Assembly (NCBI RefSeq): GCF_025660475.1
Contig: NZ_JAOUSF010000001.1
Span: 1-64,000 of the forward strand
DNA length: 64,000 bases
Source of the DNA: Perspicuibacillus lycopersici
GTDB lineage: Bacteria; Bacillota; Bacilli; Bacillales; Caldibacillaceae
Direction of reading: 5' to 3'
Within the stretch, counting starts at the first letter, position 1; every line of letters begins with the position of its first letter. The position numbers and the translations under genes are program-made. The notes under the pieces were generated by a model that saw only the letters and a program-made list of their open reading frames with translations, ran no database searches and was not told where the DNA came from. Shown here in pieces: positions 28,036 to 37,640 of this stretch.

Positions 28036-29280
28036 TTGCATATCGGCAAAAGATTATTATTTTTACGCAAAAAGAATGGATTATCATTAGAACAAGCTGC
28101 AGTCGGAATCGTCTCTCCAACCCATTTAAGTAATATTGAAAATGGACGATATTATCCAAATGGGGATATACTTAAGCTGTTAGCGAAGAAATATAAAGTT
28201 TCGGAGAATTATCTCGTATCGTTTGATCGAAAAGATACGACGCTTGATGAACCTCTCCATGAATTATTGTATCTATTAATTTCAAATAATATGGAGAGAT
28301 CGAAAGAAATAATCGAAGCACTTGAGAAAGAAAATCCTATTCCAAATGTTATTCAAGAAATTTCCTTTTATATATTAAAAATAGCGTTTCTCATTAAAAT
28401 TAATAAACCGTTTGATGAAGAGTTTGCTTTTATAAACAATATGATAAACGAAGACGAACTTACCTATCCTGATTTTGTTCACCAATGCTATGTTTATTCC
28501 ATGAGTCAAGTTTATTTTCATCAGCGGGATTATGAAAATTGCTATAATAGTATTCAAACATTCCTAAAATATAATCATCCAGAAACAGTCAATGCAACAA
28601 TGGAATTCAACTTATTACTGCTATTATATTATTTAAATAAACCAATCCAAGCAATAAAACTCGCAGAAAAAGTTTTAAAGGATTTCTATGTAAATCATTT
28701 ATGGGATATTGTTGTAGAATCCTACATGTTACTCTTTGCAATATATTTTAAACAGACAGATTATGAAATGGCATTATATTACACCAAGCAATCACTTGAA
28801 GTAGCGAATCTGCTAGACAAAAATGAAACAATCAAATCCAAAATTTATCATAATTTCGGCATCACATATAAAGGGCTAAACCTATTTGAAGAAGCTATCG
28901 TTTATTTAGAAAAATCCATCGAGTTAAAAAAACAGCTTAATCTTTCTACGAATAGCTCATATTGGTCCATATTAGATATTTATGCCCAATTACAAGACGA
29001 AGAATCATTTTATCGATGGTATAACGAGATTGGAGTTAAAAGTGAAGAGATTGAATTTTTAAGAATAAAACTTACTCCCTCATTAATTAATGAATATTTA
29101 CCATATTTAAATGATTGGGCAGAAAAATTTGAAAAACAGAAAAAATATGAACAAGCATGCCAAGTGTATTACCTTCTTGGCAACCACTATTATTCTGCAA
29201 GAAAGTATAAATTAAGCATCAATTACCATCAAAAGGTTTTTGATATAATACGGAAAACGAAAGGAAGTGTTTATGTATGA
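28036..29280 (+). CDS. HTH-TPR quorum-sensing-type regulator (RRNPP, NprR/PlcR-like)
   Basis: About 414 residues. Residues 4-60 are an XRE-type helix-turn-helix (KRLLFLRKKNGLSLEQAA, THLSNIENGRYYPNGDILKL); the rest is helical with repeated TPR-like pairs such as YYTKQSLEVANLLD, YHNFGITYKGLNLFEEAIVY and ACQVYYLLGNHYYSARKYK. An HTH plus a long TPR array of this size, followed by an overlapping exported-peptide gene, is the layout of the RRNPP regulators, and the size is close to NprR (about 420). These bind re-imported peptides and control late-growth genes. The start is TTG 28036, eight bases after AAGGAGG; the GTG at 28027 overlaps that site. The stop overlaps the peptide gene ATG. Confidence 0.82.
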   Translation: MHIGKRLLFLRKKNGLSLEQAAVGIVSPTHLSNIENGRYYPNGDILKLLAKKYKVSENYLVSFDRKDTTLDEPLHELLYLLISNNMERSKEIIEALEKENPIPNVIQEISFYILKIAFLIKINKPFDEEFAFINNMINEDELTYPDFVHQCYVYSMSQVYFHQRDYENCYNSIQTFLKYNHPETVNATMEFNLLLLLYYLNKPIQAIKLAEKVLKDFYVNHLWDIVVESYMLLFAIYFKQTDYEMALYYTKQSLEVANLLDKNETIKSKIYHNFGITYKGLNLFEEAIVYLEKSIELKKQLNLSTNSSYWSILDIYAQLQDEESFYRWYNEIGVKSEEIEFLRIKLTPSLINEYLPYLNDWAEKFEKQKKYEQACQVYYLLGNHYYSARKYKLSINYHQKVFDIIRKTKGSVYV

Positions 29281-29414
29281 AAAAGTTTTTAAAATTTCTC
29301 ACAACATTGACATTGACTTTAAATTTTACGTTTACTGTAACGTCAGCTAATGGTCTTATAAAAATGGATGACCCTGACTTACCTCCAATTTATATTTTCT
29401 TTTCCGAAAATTAA
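29277..29414 (+). CDS. Putative pre-pro signalling peptide paired with the HTH-TPR regulator
   Basis: 45 codons in total. Residues 1-24 form a secretion signal: basic MKKFLKFL, a Thr/Leu-rich hydrophobic core and a VTSA-type cleavage end. The C-terminus is DDPDLPPIYIFFSEN. ATG 29277 overlaps the regulator stop codon (ATGA) and is nine bases after AAAGGAAG, so translation is coupled. The DPDL and DLP segments recall the active peptides of NprX (SKPDIVG) and PapR (DLPFEF), which is suggestive only. It would be exported, trimmed outside, re-imported by an oligopeptide permease and bound by the TPR domain. A perfect terminator follows 19 bases after the stop. Confidence 0.75.
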   Translation: MKKFLKFLTTLTLTLNFTFTVTSANGLIKMDDPDLPPIYIFFSEN

Positions 29415-29432
29415 TTTTTTAATATTTAGTTT

Positions 29433-29460
29433 AAAATGGCTACCTATAGGTAGCCATTTT
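29433..29460 (+). terminator. Terminator of the regulator-peptide operon
   Basis: AAAATGGCTACC (29433-29444) pairs perfectly with GGTAGCCATTTT (29449-29460) around a TATA loop, followed by TTC. Confidence 0.9.
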
Positions 29461-29532
29461 TTCTTGTATGCAATCCCCTTTTTCCTAAAAACTTTTCACT
29501 AATATTTTTGTCCAAATGAAAACAATTTTTTA

Positions 29533-29560
29533 AAAAGGCTAGTTCGCAGACTAGCCTTTT
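29533..29560. terminator. Terminator of the DUF5067 lipoprotein gene
   Basis: AAAAGGCTAGT (29533-29543) pairs with ACTAGCCTTTT (29550-29560). On the minus strand it is followed by TAAAAAATTG, about 28 bases past the lipoprotein stop. Confidence 0.85.
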
Positions 29561-29587
29561 CGTTCTTTTTTGGAGAAATATGCCACT

Positions 29588-30154
29588 TTATTTTATCTCA
29601 AAAGTTTGTTCTCCTAATTTTTCATCTGTAATAAAATCGTTCGCAACAAGTGTTACTGGTGTTTCTAGATCGTCTAATTCATAGGCTACTGCATTTTCTA
29701 CCGTTCCATTTGGTTTAATCGATTCGTTTTGGCTTTCTAGAAAACGCTCATCTGGTAGTCCAGCCATATCGAGCTCATTCACTGCATTAGGATTATTATC
29801 TTGAATCGCTTCAAATGTAAATATCCATTCTGTAGAAGGGTCCATTTCATCTTCACTTAAATTTGTTATTTCATACCAAATCGCAAATACAGGTTTGTCA
29901 CTGTATTCATTTCCCTTTTCTCCTGGTTGAATAACTTTCGTATCCGTTATTTTTATTTTTGCGTCTTCTGTTACTAACTCATTGTCTTTAAAATAATATT
30001 CACTTTCGGATTCTTTTTCTTTGTCATTTGCTTCTTTTGAACCAGATTCAACATTTGCATTTGAATCCGTATTCGTAGAGCCATTTTTATCATTATTACA
30101 CCCGACTAAAACTAGTAGCATTACTACCGTAATGAAAAATAATAATTTTTTCAT
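29588..30154 (-). CDS. Lipoprotein with DUF5067 domain
   Basis: 188 residues. A lipoprotein signal ends in the lipobox LVGC (Cys at about 19), followed by an Asn/Ser/Glu-rich linker (about 20-53) and a beta-sandwich domain with VFAIWYEITNLSEDEMDP, typical of the DUF5067/DUF4352 immunoglobulin-like extracellular domains of Firmicutes. It would be anchored on the outer face of the membrane; the partner and function are unknown. It converges with the signalling-peptide operon and need not be functionally linked. ATG 30154 follows an AAAGGAG site. Confidence 0.82.
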   Translation of the reverse strand: MKKLLFFITVVMLLVLVGCNNDKNGSTNTDSNANVESGSKEANDKEKESESEYYFKDNELVTEDAKIKITDTKVIQPGEKGNEYSDKPVFAIWYEITNLSEDEMDPSTEWIFTFEAIQDNNPNAVNELDMAGLPDERFLESQNESIKPNGTVENAVAYELDDLETPVTLVANDFITDEKLGEQTFEIK

Positions 30155-30487
30155 GTTGAAATAATCTCCTTTATGTTTGATTTGTCGTTTGTAATGTTAT
30201 TCAATTGTGTAATTTATTTTATCTATTTTGTACGAAATTAAACTTGTCATGTTATTCCACCGGAAAGGTTATCCAAGTTTCATCGTTATTTTAATTAGGA
30301 AAATAGTGTATGTTGCAAGTAATAATAAGAAAATGGTTACAGATATTATGATAGAGGTATATCATGGAGGACATTTTTAATAAAAAAATCAAAATTCATT
30401 TCATCACCATTCAATATTTGGACAAAATAAAATCGGACAAATTTATAAAAAATTGTCCGATTTTATTAGTATATCAAGTTTTAAAAC
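30155..30487. other. Intergenic region lipoprotein / glnA
   Basis: 333 bases. It holds the glnA terminator (30426-30467) and the lipoprotein promoter region. A 71-codon plus-strand frame beginning at ATG 30364 runs through the terminator and into antisense of glnA, so it is not accepted as a gene. Confidence 0.6.
30426..30467 (-). terminator. Terminator of glnRA
   Basis: AATAAAATCGGACAA (30426-30440) pairs perfectly with TTGTCCGATTTTATT (30453-30467), 20 bases after the glnA stop on the minus strand. Confidence 0.88.
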
Positions 30488-31822
30488 TTAATACATTTTC
30501 ATGTATTGTTCTCTTTCCCATGGATGTACTTGCGTACGGAACATATCCCATTCAATTTCTTTTGCTTCAACAAAGTTAGAAACAATATGTTCTCCTAATG
30601 CAGATACAATCACTTCATCTTCTTGAAGTTTAACAAGTGCTTCAGATAATGTGGATGGTAAGTCTGTAATACCTTCAGCAATACGTTCTTCCTTCGACAT
30701 AACATAAATATTACGATCAACTGGTGCTGGTGGAGTTAATTTATTTTTAATTCCGTCTAAACCAGCTTTTAATATTACTGCCATTGCTAAGTATGGGTTA
30801 GCAGATGGATCGACACTTCGTAATTCGATTCGTGTACTTAAACCACGAGATGCTGGAATACGAATTAATGGACTTCTGTTGCGTGCAGACCAAGCGACAT
30901 ACACTGGTGCCTCGTAACCGGGAACTAGTCGTTTAAAGGAGTTAACTGTTGGGTTTGTAACAGCTGTAAAGTTCGGTGCATGTTTTAATACCCCTGCTAA
31001 AAATTGGTATGCAGTTTCGCTTAATTCTAATTCATCGCTTGGATCATAAAATGCATTGTCTTTTCCTTTGAATAAAGAAACGTTAGAATGCATTCCAGAA
31101 CCGTTCACACCAAACAATGGTTTTGGCATAAATGTTGCATGTAATCCATGTTTTCTAGCAATTGTTTTTACTGCCAATTTGAATGTTTGAATATTATCAC
31201 AAGCAGTTACAATATCAGCATATTTAAAATCAATTTCATGTTGTCCAGGCGCTACTTCATGGTGAGATGCTTCAATTTCGAAGCCCATTTCTTCAAGCTC
31301 TACAACGATATCTTTACGGCAATTTTCACCTAAATCAGTAGGAGCAAGGTCAAAATAGCCACCATCATCATTTAATTCTAATGTTGGTTCACCTTTTTCA
31401 TCAAGCTTAAATAGGAAGAATTCTGGTTCTGGTCCTAAATTAAAGGAGGTGAAGCCAAGCTCTTTCATCTCTTCCAATACACGTTTTAAATTCATACGCG
31501 GATCACCTAAGAAAGGAGTTCCATCTGGGCTATAAATATCACAGATTAGACGAGCAACTTTTCCATTACCTGCAGTCCAAGGGAAAACTACCCATGTATC
31601 TAAATCAGGATATAAGTACATATCAGATTCCTCGATGCGAACAAATCCTTCAATAGAAGAGCCATCAAACATAATTTTGTTATCTAAAGCTTTTTCTAAT
31701 TGGCTAACAGGAATTTCAACGTTTTTAATTGTTCCTAAAATATCAGTAAATTGCAAACGGATAAATTTAACCTGTTGCTCTTTTGCTAAACGTTCAATAT
31801 CTTCTCTTGTATACTTTGCCAC
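30488..31822 (-). CDS. glnA: Glutamine synthetase, type I
   Basis: 444-residue glutamine synthetase that makes glutamine from glutamate, ammonia and ATP. Visible motifs are [10 protein letters not shown] (N-terminal signature, about 57-66), the ATP-site [16 protein letters not shown], and NRSPLIRIP. The length and absence of an adenylylation-type insertion fit the GSI-alpha form of Bacillus, regulated by feedback and by moonlighting with TnrA/GlnR. GTG at 31822, seven bases after GGAGGG, gives the family N-terminus MAKYTREDI; an ATG at 31837 is a less likely start. It forms the glnR-glnA operon with about 96 bases between the genes. Confidence 0.97.
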   Translation of the reverse strand: MAKYTREDIERLAKEQQVKFIRLQFTDILGTIKNVEIPVSQLEKALDNKIMFDGSSIEGFVRIEESDMYLYPDLDTWVVFPWTAGNGKVARLICDIYSPDGTPFLGDPRMNLKRVLEEMKELGFTSFNLGPEPEFFLFKLDEKGEPTLELNDDGGYFDLAPTDLGENCRKDIVVELEEMGFEIEASHHEVAPGQHEIDFKYADIVTACDNIQTFKLAVKTIARKHGLHATFMPKPLFGVNGSGMHSNVSLFKGKDNAFYDPSDELELSETAYQFLAGVLKHAPNFTAVTNPTVNSFKRLVPGYEAPVYVAWSARNRSPLIRIPASRGLSTRIELRSVDPSANPYLAMAVILKAGLDGIKNKLTPPAPVDRNIYVMSKEERIAEGITDLPSTLSEALVKLQEDEVIVSALGEHIVSNFVEAKEIEWDMFRTQVHPWEREQYMKMY

Positions 31823-31918
31823 TAGAATTCCCTCCAAAAATAAAAAATTATTAATATTTTTTTTAAAAATGCATAAACTAATTTACAAACCTACTCCTTA
31901 TCGGATGGTTTATTCCTT

Positions 31919-32320
31919 TTAGTGAAAAAATCGGGACATATCTCCTTGGCGAAGATTTGTTTGTTTTAAACGATTTTCTCCTAAAAGTTCAGATCGTAGA
32001 ATTTTGCGCAATTCTTGATCTGTAAGCTGTTTTTTCGTGGGTTGCTTGGAAGCAATCTCACGGTTTTTTTCTTCTTCCTTCATTGCGAATATTTGTTTTA
32101 TCCCTGCAATATTGACCCCTTGATCAAGCAAATCTTTTATTTCCAGCAAAAGATCGATGTCATTCAAGGAAAACATTCGCTGATTCCCTTTTGTTCTCGC
32201 TGGGACGACAAGCTGATGTTCTTCGTAATAGCGAATCTGTCGGGCAGTCAAATCCGTAAGCTCCATCACAGGTCCTATCGGAAACAAAGGAAGTGATCTG
32301 CGAATCTCTTTTCCCGTCAT
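31919..32320 (-). CDS. glnR: Glutamine synthetase repressor GlnR
   Basis: 133-residue MerR-family repressor of glnRA and other nitrogen genes, activated by feedback-inhibited glutamine synthetase. The winged-helix domain is recognisable by [20 protein letters not shown] and [13 protein letters not shown]; the C-terminal tail ([21 protein letters not shown] region) resembles the sensing tail of Bacillus GlnR. ATG 32320 is eight bases after GGAGGG; the GTG at 32329 overlaps it. Two GlnR/TnrA-type dyads lie just upstream, consistent with autoregulation. Confidence 0.95.
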   Translation of the reverse strand: MTGKEIRRSLPLFPIGPVMELTDLTARQIRYYEEHQLVVPARTKGNQRMFSLNDIDLLLEIKDLLDQGVNIAGIKQIFAMKEEEKNREIASKQPTKKQLTDQELRKILRSELLGENRLKQTNLRQGDMSRFFH

Positions 32321-32354
32321 TCTCTCCACCCTCCTGTCGTAATTAACTAATATA

Positions 32355-32406
32355 ATTATACGCCAATGTTAAGAAATATGTCAACATTATGTTAGAAAAT
32401 ATAACA
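32355..32406 (-). promoter_or_regulatory. glnRA promoter with two GlnR/TnrA boxes
   Basis: TTGACA (32379-32384) and TATAAT (32355-32360) are separated by 18 bases on the minus strand. TGTTAGAAAATATAACA (32390-32406) matches the GlnR/TnrA consensus TGTNA-N7-TNACA perfectly; a second, degenerate copy, TGTTA-N7-TGTCA (32367-32383), overlaps the -35. This is the same two-operator layout known for B. subtilis glnRA. Confidence 0.9.
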
Positions 32407-32415
32407 TTGGTTTTC

Positions 32416-32453
32416 AAAAAGAAAAACGGCTAAAAATATGCCGTTTTTCTTTT
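32416..32453 (-). terminator. Terminator of alkD
   Basis: GAAAAACGGC pairs with GCCGTTTTTC, with further A/T pairs outside. It begins directly after the alkD stop on the minus strand and ends in TTTTTCTTTTT. Confidence 0.85.
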
Positions 32454-32454
32454 G

Positions 32455-33120
32455 TTATTTTAAATACTTACTGCCTTCTCGTACACTGAGCTTCGGTAGC
32501 TCAGTGGCTTCAATAAATCGCTTGACTGCATAAGGATTTGTTTTCGAATATTCGCGAAGTGCCCAACCGATAGCTTTTTGAATAAAAAATTCTTTGCTGT
32601 CTTTATTGCGTTTAATATATTCATAAAGTAATGCTTCATTCGTTTCTTCTTTATATTTTAATTGAAAAAGAATAGCGGTTCTGCGGAGCCATAAGTGTGT
32701 ACTACTTGCCCAATTTTCAATCGACTCCTCGATAATTTTTTGATTTCGTTTTGCGATTGCCCCTACTACATTCGCTGCTAACATATCCACTGTATCCCAC
32801 CAAGATTTCGTTATAAGCAAATGTTCAATTAACGGAAGGTCCTCTTTCGTCAATTTCTTTACTGATTTCCCTATATAATCTAATGCGGCATATTGGTATT
32901 CTCGTTCCTCTTTTTCCCACAATGCAAGGATGAACGAATGGTTAAGCGGTTGTGTCAAAATATCCGTCTCTTTAAAAAACTTTTTCACTAATTCTCTGCG
33001 TAATGGGGTTTTAATTCCGAGAAACGAAAAATTATTTCTTAAATATTTCTCCATCGGCACCGCATTTTCAGGATTCCGATTGGCTTCTAATATACCCACT
33101 ACCATATCAAGATACTCCAT
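32455..33120 (-). CDS. DNA alkylation repair glycosylase, AlkD-like
   Basis: 221-residue all-helical HEAT-repeat protein of the AlkC/AlkD family, which excises positively charged alkyl bases such as 3- and 7-methylpurines. The key motif TKSWWDTVDMLA includes the Trp and Asp of the AlkD active site, and HLWLRRTAILFQL the conserved Arg. FSFLGIKTPLRREL is the N-terminal family signature. ATG 33120 follows AAAGGAG. It is a single-gene unit between ynbB and glnR, an insertion relative to B. subtilis, where ynbB is next to glnR. Confidence 0.88.
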   Translation of the reverse strand: MEYLDMVVGILEANRNPENAVPMEKYLRNNFSFLGIKTPLRRELVKKFFKETDILTQPLNHSFILALWEKEEREYQYAALDYIGKSVKKLTKEDLPLIEHLLITKSWWDTVDMLAANVVGAIAKRNQKIIEESIENWASSTHLWLRRTAILFQLKYKEETNEALLYEYIKRNKDSKEFFIQKAIGWALREYSKTNPYAVKRFIEATELPKLSVREGSKYLK

Positions 33121-33164
33121 TATGTACTCCTTTTGGCATTTACAACTGTTTCTCTACTAATAAT

Positions 33165-34439
33165 TTAAATATTGATTCGGAATAAGCCTTTTTCAATCAA
33201 CGAATCTAGAGCTGTACATATTGCAATTTTTACATGCTCATAAGTGAGTCCGCCTTGAACAAATGCAAGATATGGCGGACGAATCGGGCCATCAGCAGTC
33301 AGTTCAATACTTGCCCCTTGAATAAATGTCCCAGCTGCCATTATTACATCGTCCTCATATCCAGGCATATAATTTGGATATGGCGTAAAATGAGAATTGA
33401 TAGGTGATGCAAATTGAATTGCTTGACAAAATGCAATCATCCGCTCCTTATCATCAAATTGAACTGATTGAATTAAATCTGTTCGCACGGCATCCCAAGA
33501 TGGATTCGTATTTAATCCGACCGCTTCTAGCATTGCAGCTGTAAATACTGCTCCTTTTAATGCTTGTCCGACGACATGCGGGGCAAGGAAAAAGCCTTGG
33601 TACATTTCTTGTAAGCTATATAGTGATGCTCCAGCCTCTGAACCTATTCCCGGAGAAGTTAACCGAAAAGAGCAGCTTTCCACATATTGTTTTTTACCAA
33701 CAATATATCCACCCGTTTTAGCCAATCCACCACCAGGATTTTTGATTAATGAACCAGCCATTAAATCTGCTCCGACATGACAGGGCTCTAATTCCTCCAC
33801 AAATTCTCCGTAGCAGTTGTCTACAAATACGATGATATCTTTTTTAACCTTTTTCACAAATGCAATCATTTCTTTAATTTCAGCAATAGTAAAAGATGGT
33901 CTATTGGCATACCCTTTTGAACGCTGGATTCCTATCATTTTTGTTTGTTTACCAATAGCTTTTTCGATTGCTTGATAGTCTGGATAGCCGGTATTCGTTA
34001 ATGGTACTGTTTGATAAGTAATACCAAATTCCTTTAATGATCCGTTCCCACTACCACGGATGCCGACGATTTCTTCAAGTGTGTCATATGGATTTCCAGT
34101 AATATATAATAGCTCATCCCCTGGTCGTAAAATACCAAACAAGGATGTCGAAATTGCATGTGTACCAGAAATGATTTGAGGTCTTACGAGTGCCGCTTCC
34201 CCGCCAAAGCAATCAGCATACACCTTCTCTAATGTATCTCTTCCAATATCATCGTAGCCATAACCAGTTGTCGGTATAAAATGGGAGTCACTTACTTGAT
34301 TTTTTTGGAAGCTTTTTAACACCCGATATTGGTTATTTTCTACTGTTTGATCAATGTTTTTATGTATTGGTCCAATTTTTTTCTCGACGCTTTCTATTAT
34401 AGGTTGTAAAATTTCTTTATTGTGTAAATCCTTCATCAT
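33165..34439 (-). CDS. ynbB: PLP-dependent protein YnbB (methionine gamma-lyase/aluminium-resistance family)
   Basis: About 424 residues, fold type I pyridoxal-phosphate enzyme. Visible are the cofactor region [10 protein letters not shown] and the Schiff-base lysine in [13 protein letters not shown]. It belongs to the family called methionine gamma-lyase or aluminium-resistance protein; its true reaction is unproven. It overlaps the end of hflX, and order spoVK-hflX-ynbB-glnRA matches B. subtilis spoVK-ynbA-ynbB. The start is uncertain: ATG 34439 follows GGAG within hflX, while an upstream in-frame ATG at 34457 is also possible. Confidence 0.88.
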   Translation of the reverse strand: MMKDLHNKEILQPIIESVEKKIGPIHKNIDQTVENNQYRVLKSFQKNQVSDSHFIPTTGYGYDDIGRDTLEKVYADCFGGEAALVRPQIISGTHAISTSLFGILRPGDELLYITGNPYDTLEEIVGIRGSGNGSLKEFGITYQTVPLTNTGYPDYQAIEKAIGKQTKMIGIQRSKGYANRPSFTIAEIKEMIAFVKKVKKDIIVFVDNCYGEFVEELEPCHVGADLMAGSLIKNPGGGLAKTGGYIVGKKQYVESCSFRLTSPGIGSEAGASLYSLQEMYQGFFLAPHVVGQALKGAVFTAAMLEAVGLNTNPSWDAVRTDLIQSVQFDDKERMIAFCQAIQFASPINSHFTPYPNYMPGYEDDVIMAAGTFIQGASIELTADGPIRPPYLAFVQGGLTYEHVKIAICTALDSLIEKGLFRINI

Positions 34440-35709
34440 TTTTTTCTCCATCTCCAAATGTATAATTCATCAGTTGGCCATTAAGTGGATGATCTTGGAA
34501 GATAAATCCTCGACAGGTGTATAATTCGTTTTCTTCCTCGAATAGTAATTCTCGTAAAATTGTTTCCTCTTTTAGCCTTGCTAGTAATTTCCCCTCTGTT
34601 GAAGGTAATTGTACCTCGTAGCTTACCATTTCTTTTAGCATCATTTGTTCAATTTTTCGTTTAACAGAAATTTGATCTTCCTCATCAAATGCACTAATTT
34701 GTAAAACCTCTGTTTGAGCGGTTGGTACAAAATCATCATGTTTGATATCCGATTTATTATAAATGGTCAGCTGCGGAATGTTTCCGGCGTCTAACTCCTG
34801 TAGTATCTTATTGACTGTTTTTTCATGCTGAAAATGATCTGGATTTCCGCTATCGACTACATGTAATAATAAATCCGCCTCCGCTACTTCCTCGAGGGTT
34901 GAACGAAATGCAGCAACAAGTGTTGTTGGCAAGTCTTCAATAAAACCTACTGTATCACTTAAAAGAACCGAAAAACCACTTGGTAATACCATTTTTCTTG
35001 TTAACGGATCAAGCGTAGCAAATAATTTATTTTCCTCATAGGACTCCGCAGCAGTCAATCGATTGAATAATGTTGACTTTCCAGCATTTGTATAGCCAAT
35101 TAATGCAATTTGATAGTTTTTATTACGTTTTCTTCTTTCCCGATATCGTTTCCGATGACCTACAATTACCTCGAGTTGGTCTTTAATATCATCAATTCTC
35201 CTTCGAATATGACGACGGTCAGTTTCTAATTTTGTTTCCCCAGGTCCACGGGTACCGATACCTGCTCCAAGTCTAGATAACTCTGTGCCTTGTCCAATCA
35301 GTCTCGGTAAAAGATATTCGAGCTGGGCCAATTCTACCTGTAGCTTACCTTCACGTGACCTTGCCCTTTGTGCAAAAATATCTAAAATTAGCTGTGTCCG
35401 GTCAATGACACGGGCATTTAATTGATTGGATAAATTACGTAGTTGACTTGGTGTTAATTCACTATTAAATATGATTACATCTACTTCCAGTTCCTCTATT
35501 AATGCAATCAGTTCTTCTACCTTACCTTTCCCAATATAAGTAGAAGCATCTGGACGATTTCGTTTTTGACTTACCTTTAATAGTACCTCACCATTAGCTG
35601 TATCAGTTAAGGATGTAAGCTCCTCCATCGAATTTTCAAACCGAAAATCATCCACATCTGGTAATTGGCAACCAACGAGTATTACTCTTTCTCTTTCTCT
35701 TTCTTCCAC
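34417..35709 (-). CDS. hflX: Ribosome-associated GTPase HflX
   Basis: 430-residue GTPase that splits stalled or hibernating ribosomes. The N-terminal nucleotide-binding domain has [14 protein letters not shown] and [13 protein letters not shown]; the linker has [20 protein letters not shown]. The G domain has GYTNAGKST (G1), DTVGFI (G3) and YNKSDI (G4). Length and motifs fit the family. ATG 35709 opens the gene; its 3' end overlaps ynbB. It corresponds to B. subtilis ynbA. Confidence 0.95.
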   Translation of the reverse strand: MEERERERVILVGCQLPDVDDFRFENSMEELTSLTDTANGEVLLKVSQKRNRPDASTYIGKGKVEELIALIEELEVDVIIFNSELTPSQLRNLSNQLNARVIDRTQLILDIFAQRARSREGKLQVELAQLEYLLPRLIGQGTELSRLGAGIGTRGPGETKLETDRRHIRRRIDDIKDQLEVIVGHRKRYRERRKRNKNYQIALIGYTNAGKSTLFNRLTAAESYEENKLFATLDPLTRKMVLPSGFSVLLSDTVGFIEDLPTTLVAAFRSTLEEVAEADLLLHVVDSGNPDHFQHEKTVNKILQELDAGNIPQLTIYNKSDIKHDDFVPTAQTEVLQISAFDEEDQISVKRKIEQMMLKEMVSYEVQLPSTEGKLLARLKEETILRELLFEEENELYTCRGFIFQDHPLNGQLMNYTFGDGEKNDEGFTQ

Positions 35710-35937
35710 TATCTCACCTTACTTTCTGTACGATTATCATACCATTAAACCATTCCACATCCATCATGAGACAAGGAATATTTCGCTATTTATTTTTCAC
35801 AGTTGACTGGAAAATAATCCATTTCTGTCCTCTTCCATATTACACAAAATAGAAATAACTGCAAAGTAGGCGTGATAGATTAGTAAATGAAGAATTTTGT
35901 ATTACATATTGCTTCCCATTAGACTAGGCATAACAAA

Positions 35938-35962
35938 AGCCCAGTTGCATTCAACTGAGCCT
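35938..35962 (-). terminator. Terminator of spoVK
   Basis: AGCCCAGTTG (35938-35947) pairs with CAACTGAGCCT (35952-35962) with one wobble. On the minus strand GCTTTTGTTATG follows, immediately after the spoVK stop. Confidence 0.8.
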
Positions 35963-35963
35963 C

Positions 35964-36911
35964 TCAAGCTTTTTCATCAGGAAAATATATATCACTGCTT
36001 CTAATGGTCATTAGTTCCTTTTTATCGTATTGATTTTTTATCAATAACCGCATTGCCTGTGCACGAATTGATTTCTCAATAATATTACGGATATAACGTC
36101 CATTGGAAAAGCGAGTGGACTGGTAAGTATTTTTTATTTGTAATAAATGATCGCGAAGCTTCCGTTCTGCTTCTTCACTTAAAATATATTCTTTTTCCTT
36201 TATCATCTGTTTCCCGATTTCCATTAATTGATCTACGGTGTAATCAGGAAATTCAATAATAATCGGAAACCTAGATTGCAATCCCGGGTTCAGTGCTAAA
36301 AACCCTTCCATTTCCCGTGAGTATCCAGCCAGAATTAACACGAATTCATGTTGGCGATCTTCCATATGTTTTACCAATGTATCGATAGCCTCTTTACCAA
36401 AATCCTTTTCTCCACCTCTGCCAAGTGAATACGCTTCATCAATAAACAAGATTCCACCAATTGATTTTTTTATTAAATCTCTTGTTTTTTGGGCAGTGTG
36501 GCCAATATATTCCCCGACTAAATCTGCACGCTCGCATTCAATTAAATGCCCTTTCGATAAAACATTTACCTTATGAAATAATTTTCCTATTAATCTTGCA
36601 ACAGTTGTTTTCCCAGTACCTGGATTTCCTTTAAACATCATATGAAGAACTTGTTTTCCTGCCTTTAATCCTAGCTCTTCTCTTTTTTTATTAACGATTA
36701 TCCAAGCATAAATTTCCTTGACAACCTTTTTAATATCCTCAAGACCAACTAATGAACTAAGGTCTTCTTCAATTTCTTTTAAAATATCATGTTCCACAGA
36801 TCCCTCTACTGGAACGATTGCTTTTGTTTCACCAACCGCTTCCGTTTTGACTTTTGGGTTTAATGTAATGCTAATTTGCCCATTATTTTTCATTCGAAAT
36901 GGTTGTTCCAA
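35964..36911 (-). CDS. spoVK: Stage V sporulation protein K (AAA ATPase)
   Basis: About 315 residues, CbxX/CfxQ-type AAA ATPase needed for spore maturation. Motifs are MMFKGNPGTGKTTVARLIGK (Walker A), GGILFIDEAYSL (Walker B), the second Arg-finger region LNPGLQSRFP, and SNGRYIRNIIEKSIRAQA (sensor 2). Identity to B. subtilis SpoVK is very high in the core. TTG 36911 is chosen: it is six bases after AGAGGTG and gives MEQPFRMKNNGQI, aligning with the family; the GTG at 36920 overlaps the ribosome site. Mother-cell (sigma-E) expression is expected but no clear promoter was fixed. Confidence 0.94.
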   Translation of the reverse strand: MEQPFRMKNNGQISITLNPKVKTEAVGETKAIVPVEGSVEHDILKEIEEDLSSLVGLEDIKKVVKEIYAWIIVNKKREELGLKAGKQVLHMMFKGNPGTGKTTVARLIGKLFHKVNVLSKGHLIECERADLVGEYIGHTAQKTRDLIKKSIGGILFIDEAYSLGRGGEKDFGKEAIDTLVKHMEDRQHEFVLILAGYSREMEGFLALNPGLQSRFPIIIEFPDYTVDQLMEIGKQMIKEKEYILSEEAERKLRDHLLQIKNTYQSTRFSNGRYIRNIIEKSIRAQAMRLLIKNQYDKKELMTIRSSDIYFPDEKA

Positions 36912-37385
36912 AGCGTTCACCTCTCAATCCTATCAACAGTATACGCCCAGATACAAAAATGGTGACATTCGCCCATTTGTCGAAAAAAATAAGCTTCATA
37001 CTTGTATTTCGTTCTTTTTTGACAAATTTTATAATACTCCGACAAATTAATTACAACCTCTTGTCAAATCCTGCGCTTTCCCGAGAAATAAAGCAGTATT
37101 TCCAAAGGTTTGGGTATAATGGACGATAATCTCATGGTTGTACAAATCAAATGAATTTTCAATCAATCGTAACCGTCGATCGGAGAAATAACGATTATCT
37201 TCGATTATGAAACACCATGTCTATTTATATGTATTCATGAAAAAAATAAGTCATGCCTTCAAAATGAATCTTTTTATCCATACTTATCAGAATAACATTT
37301 TCCTTAAAGGAATAGAAACAAAAACATATCAAAAAAAAAGCGAATTTGGCACAATGGCCATATCCGCTTTTTCTTGTGAACACTA
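36912..37385. other. Intergenic region spoVK / hfq
   Basis: About 470 bases holding the hfq terminator and the spoVK promoter region. It is AT-rich. Plus-strand frames present here run antisense into spoVK or hfq and have no ribosome sites. In B. subtilis this interval carries further genes; here none was recognised. Confidence 0.55.
37331..37374 (-). terminator. Terminator of hfq
   Basis: AAAAAGCG with TGGC on the left arm pairs with GCCA and CGCTTTTT on the right arm, with a small internal mismatch. On the minus strand nine T residues follow, shortly after the hfq stop. Confidence 0.82.
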
Positions 37386-37610
37386 CTATTCTAATTCAAT
37401 TTGGACATTTCTTACAGGAGAAAATGTGGAGATTGCATGTTTAAATACTAATTGTTGTTTTCCATCGGACTCGAATAGAACAGTGAAGTTATCGAACCCT
37501 TTTACAAATCCACGAATTTGGAATCCATTCAATAAGAAAACTGTAACCCCAATATTTTCTTTTCGTAATTGATTTAAAAATTGATCCTGAATATTGATTG
37601 GCTGTTTCAT
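37386..37610 (-). CDS. hfq: RNA-binding protein Hfq
   Basis: 74-residue Sm-like hexamer-forming protein that binds U- and A-rich RNA. The Sm1 motif is in [21 protein letters not shown] and the Sm2 motif in [12 protein letters not shown], whose KHA corresponds to the YKHAIS box. The N-terminus [12 protein letters not shown] holds the conserved Gln and Leu of the proximal RNA site. It follows miaA by 30 bases, as in most Bacilli, and is probably transcribed with it. Confidence 0.96.
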   Translation of the reverse strand: MKQPINIQDQFLNQLRKENIGVTVFLLNGFQIRGFVKGFDNFTVLFESDGKQQLVFKHAISTFSPVRNVQIELE

Positions 37611-37640
37611 TATTTTGTCCTCCTCATGATTCTACTATGT

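Noticed and set aside
28036..29414. AimR-AimP arbitrium system of a prophage
   Set aside because: No phage structural, integrase or lysis genes are near, and the size is closer to NprR; arbitrium identity is not supported.
30364..30579. 71-codon plus-strand frame
   Set aside because: It runs through the glnRA terminator and antisense to the 3' end of glnA; no ribosome site before the ATG.
37207..37572. 121-codon plus-strand frame
   Set aside because: More than half is antisense to hfq and its terminator; no Shine-Dalgarno and no recognisable domain.
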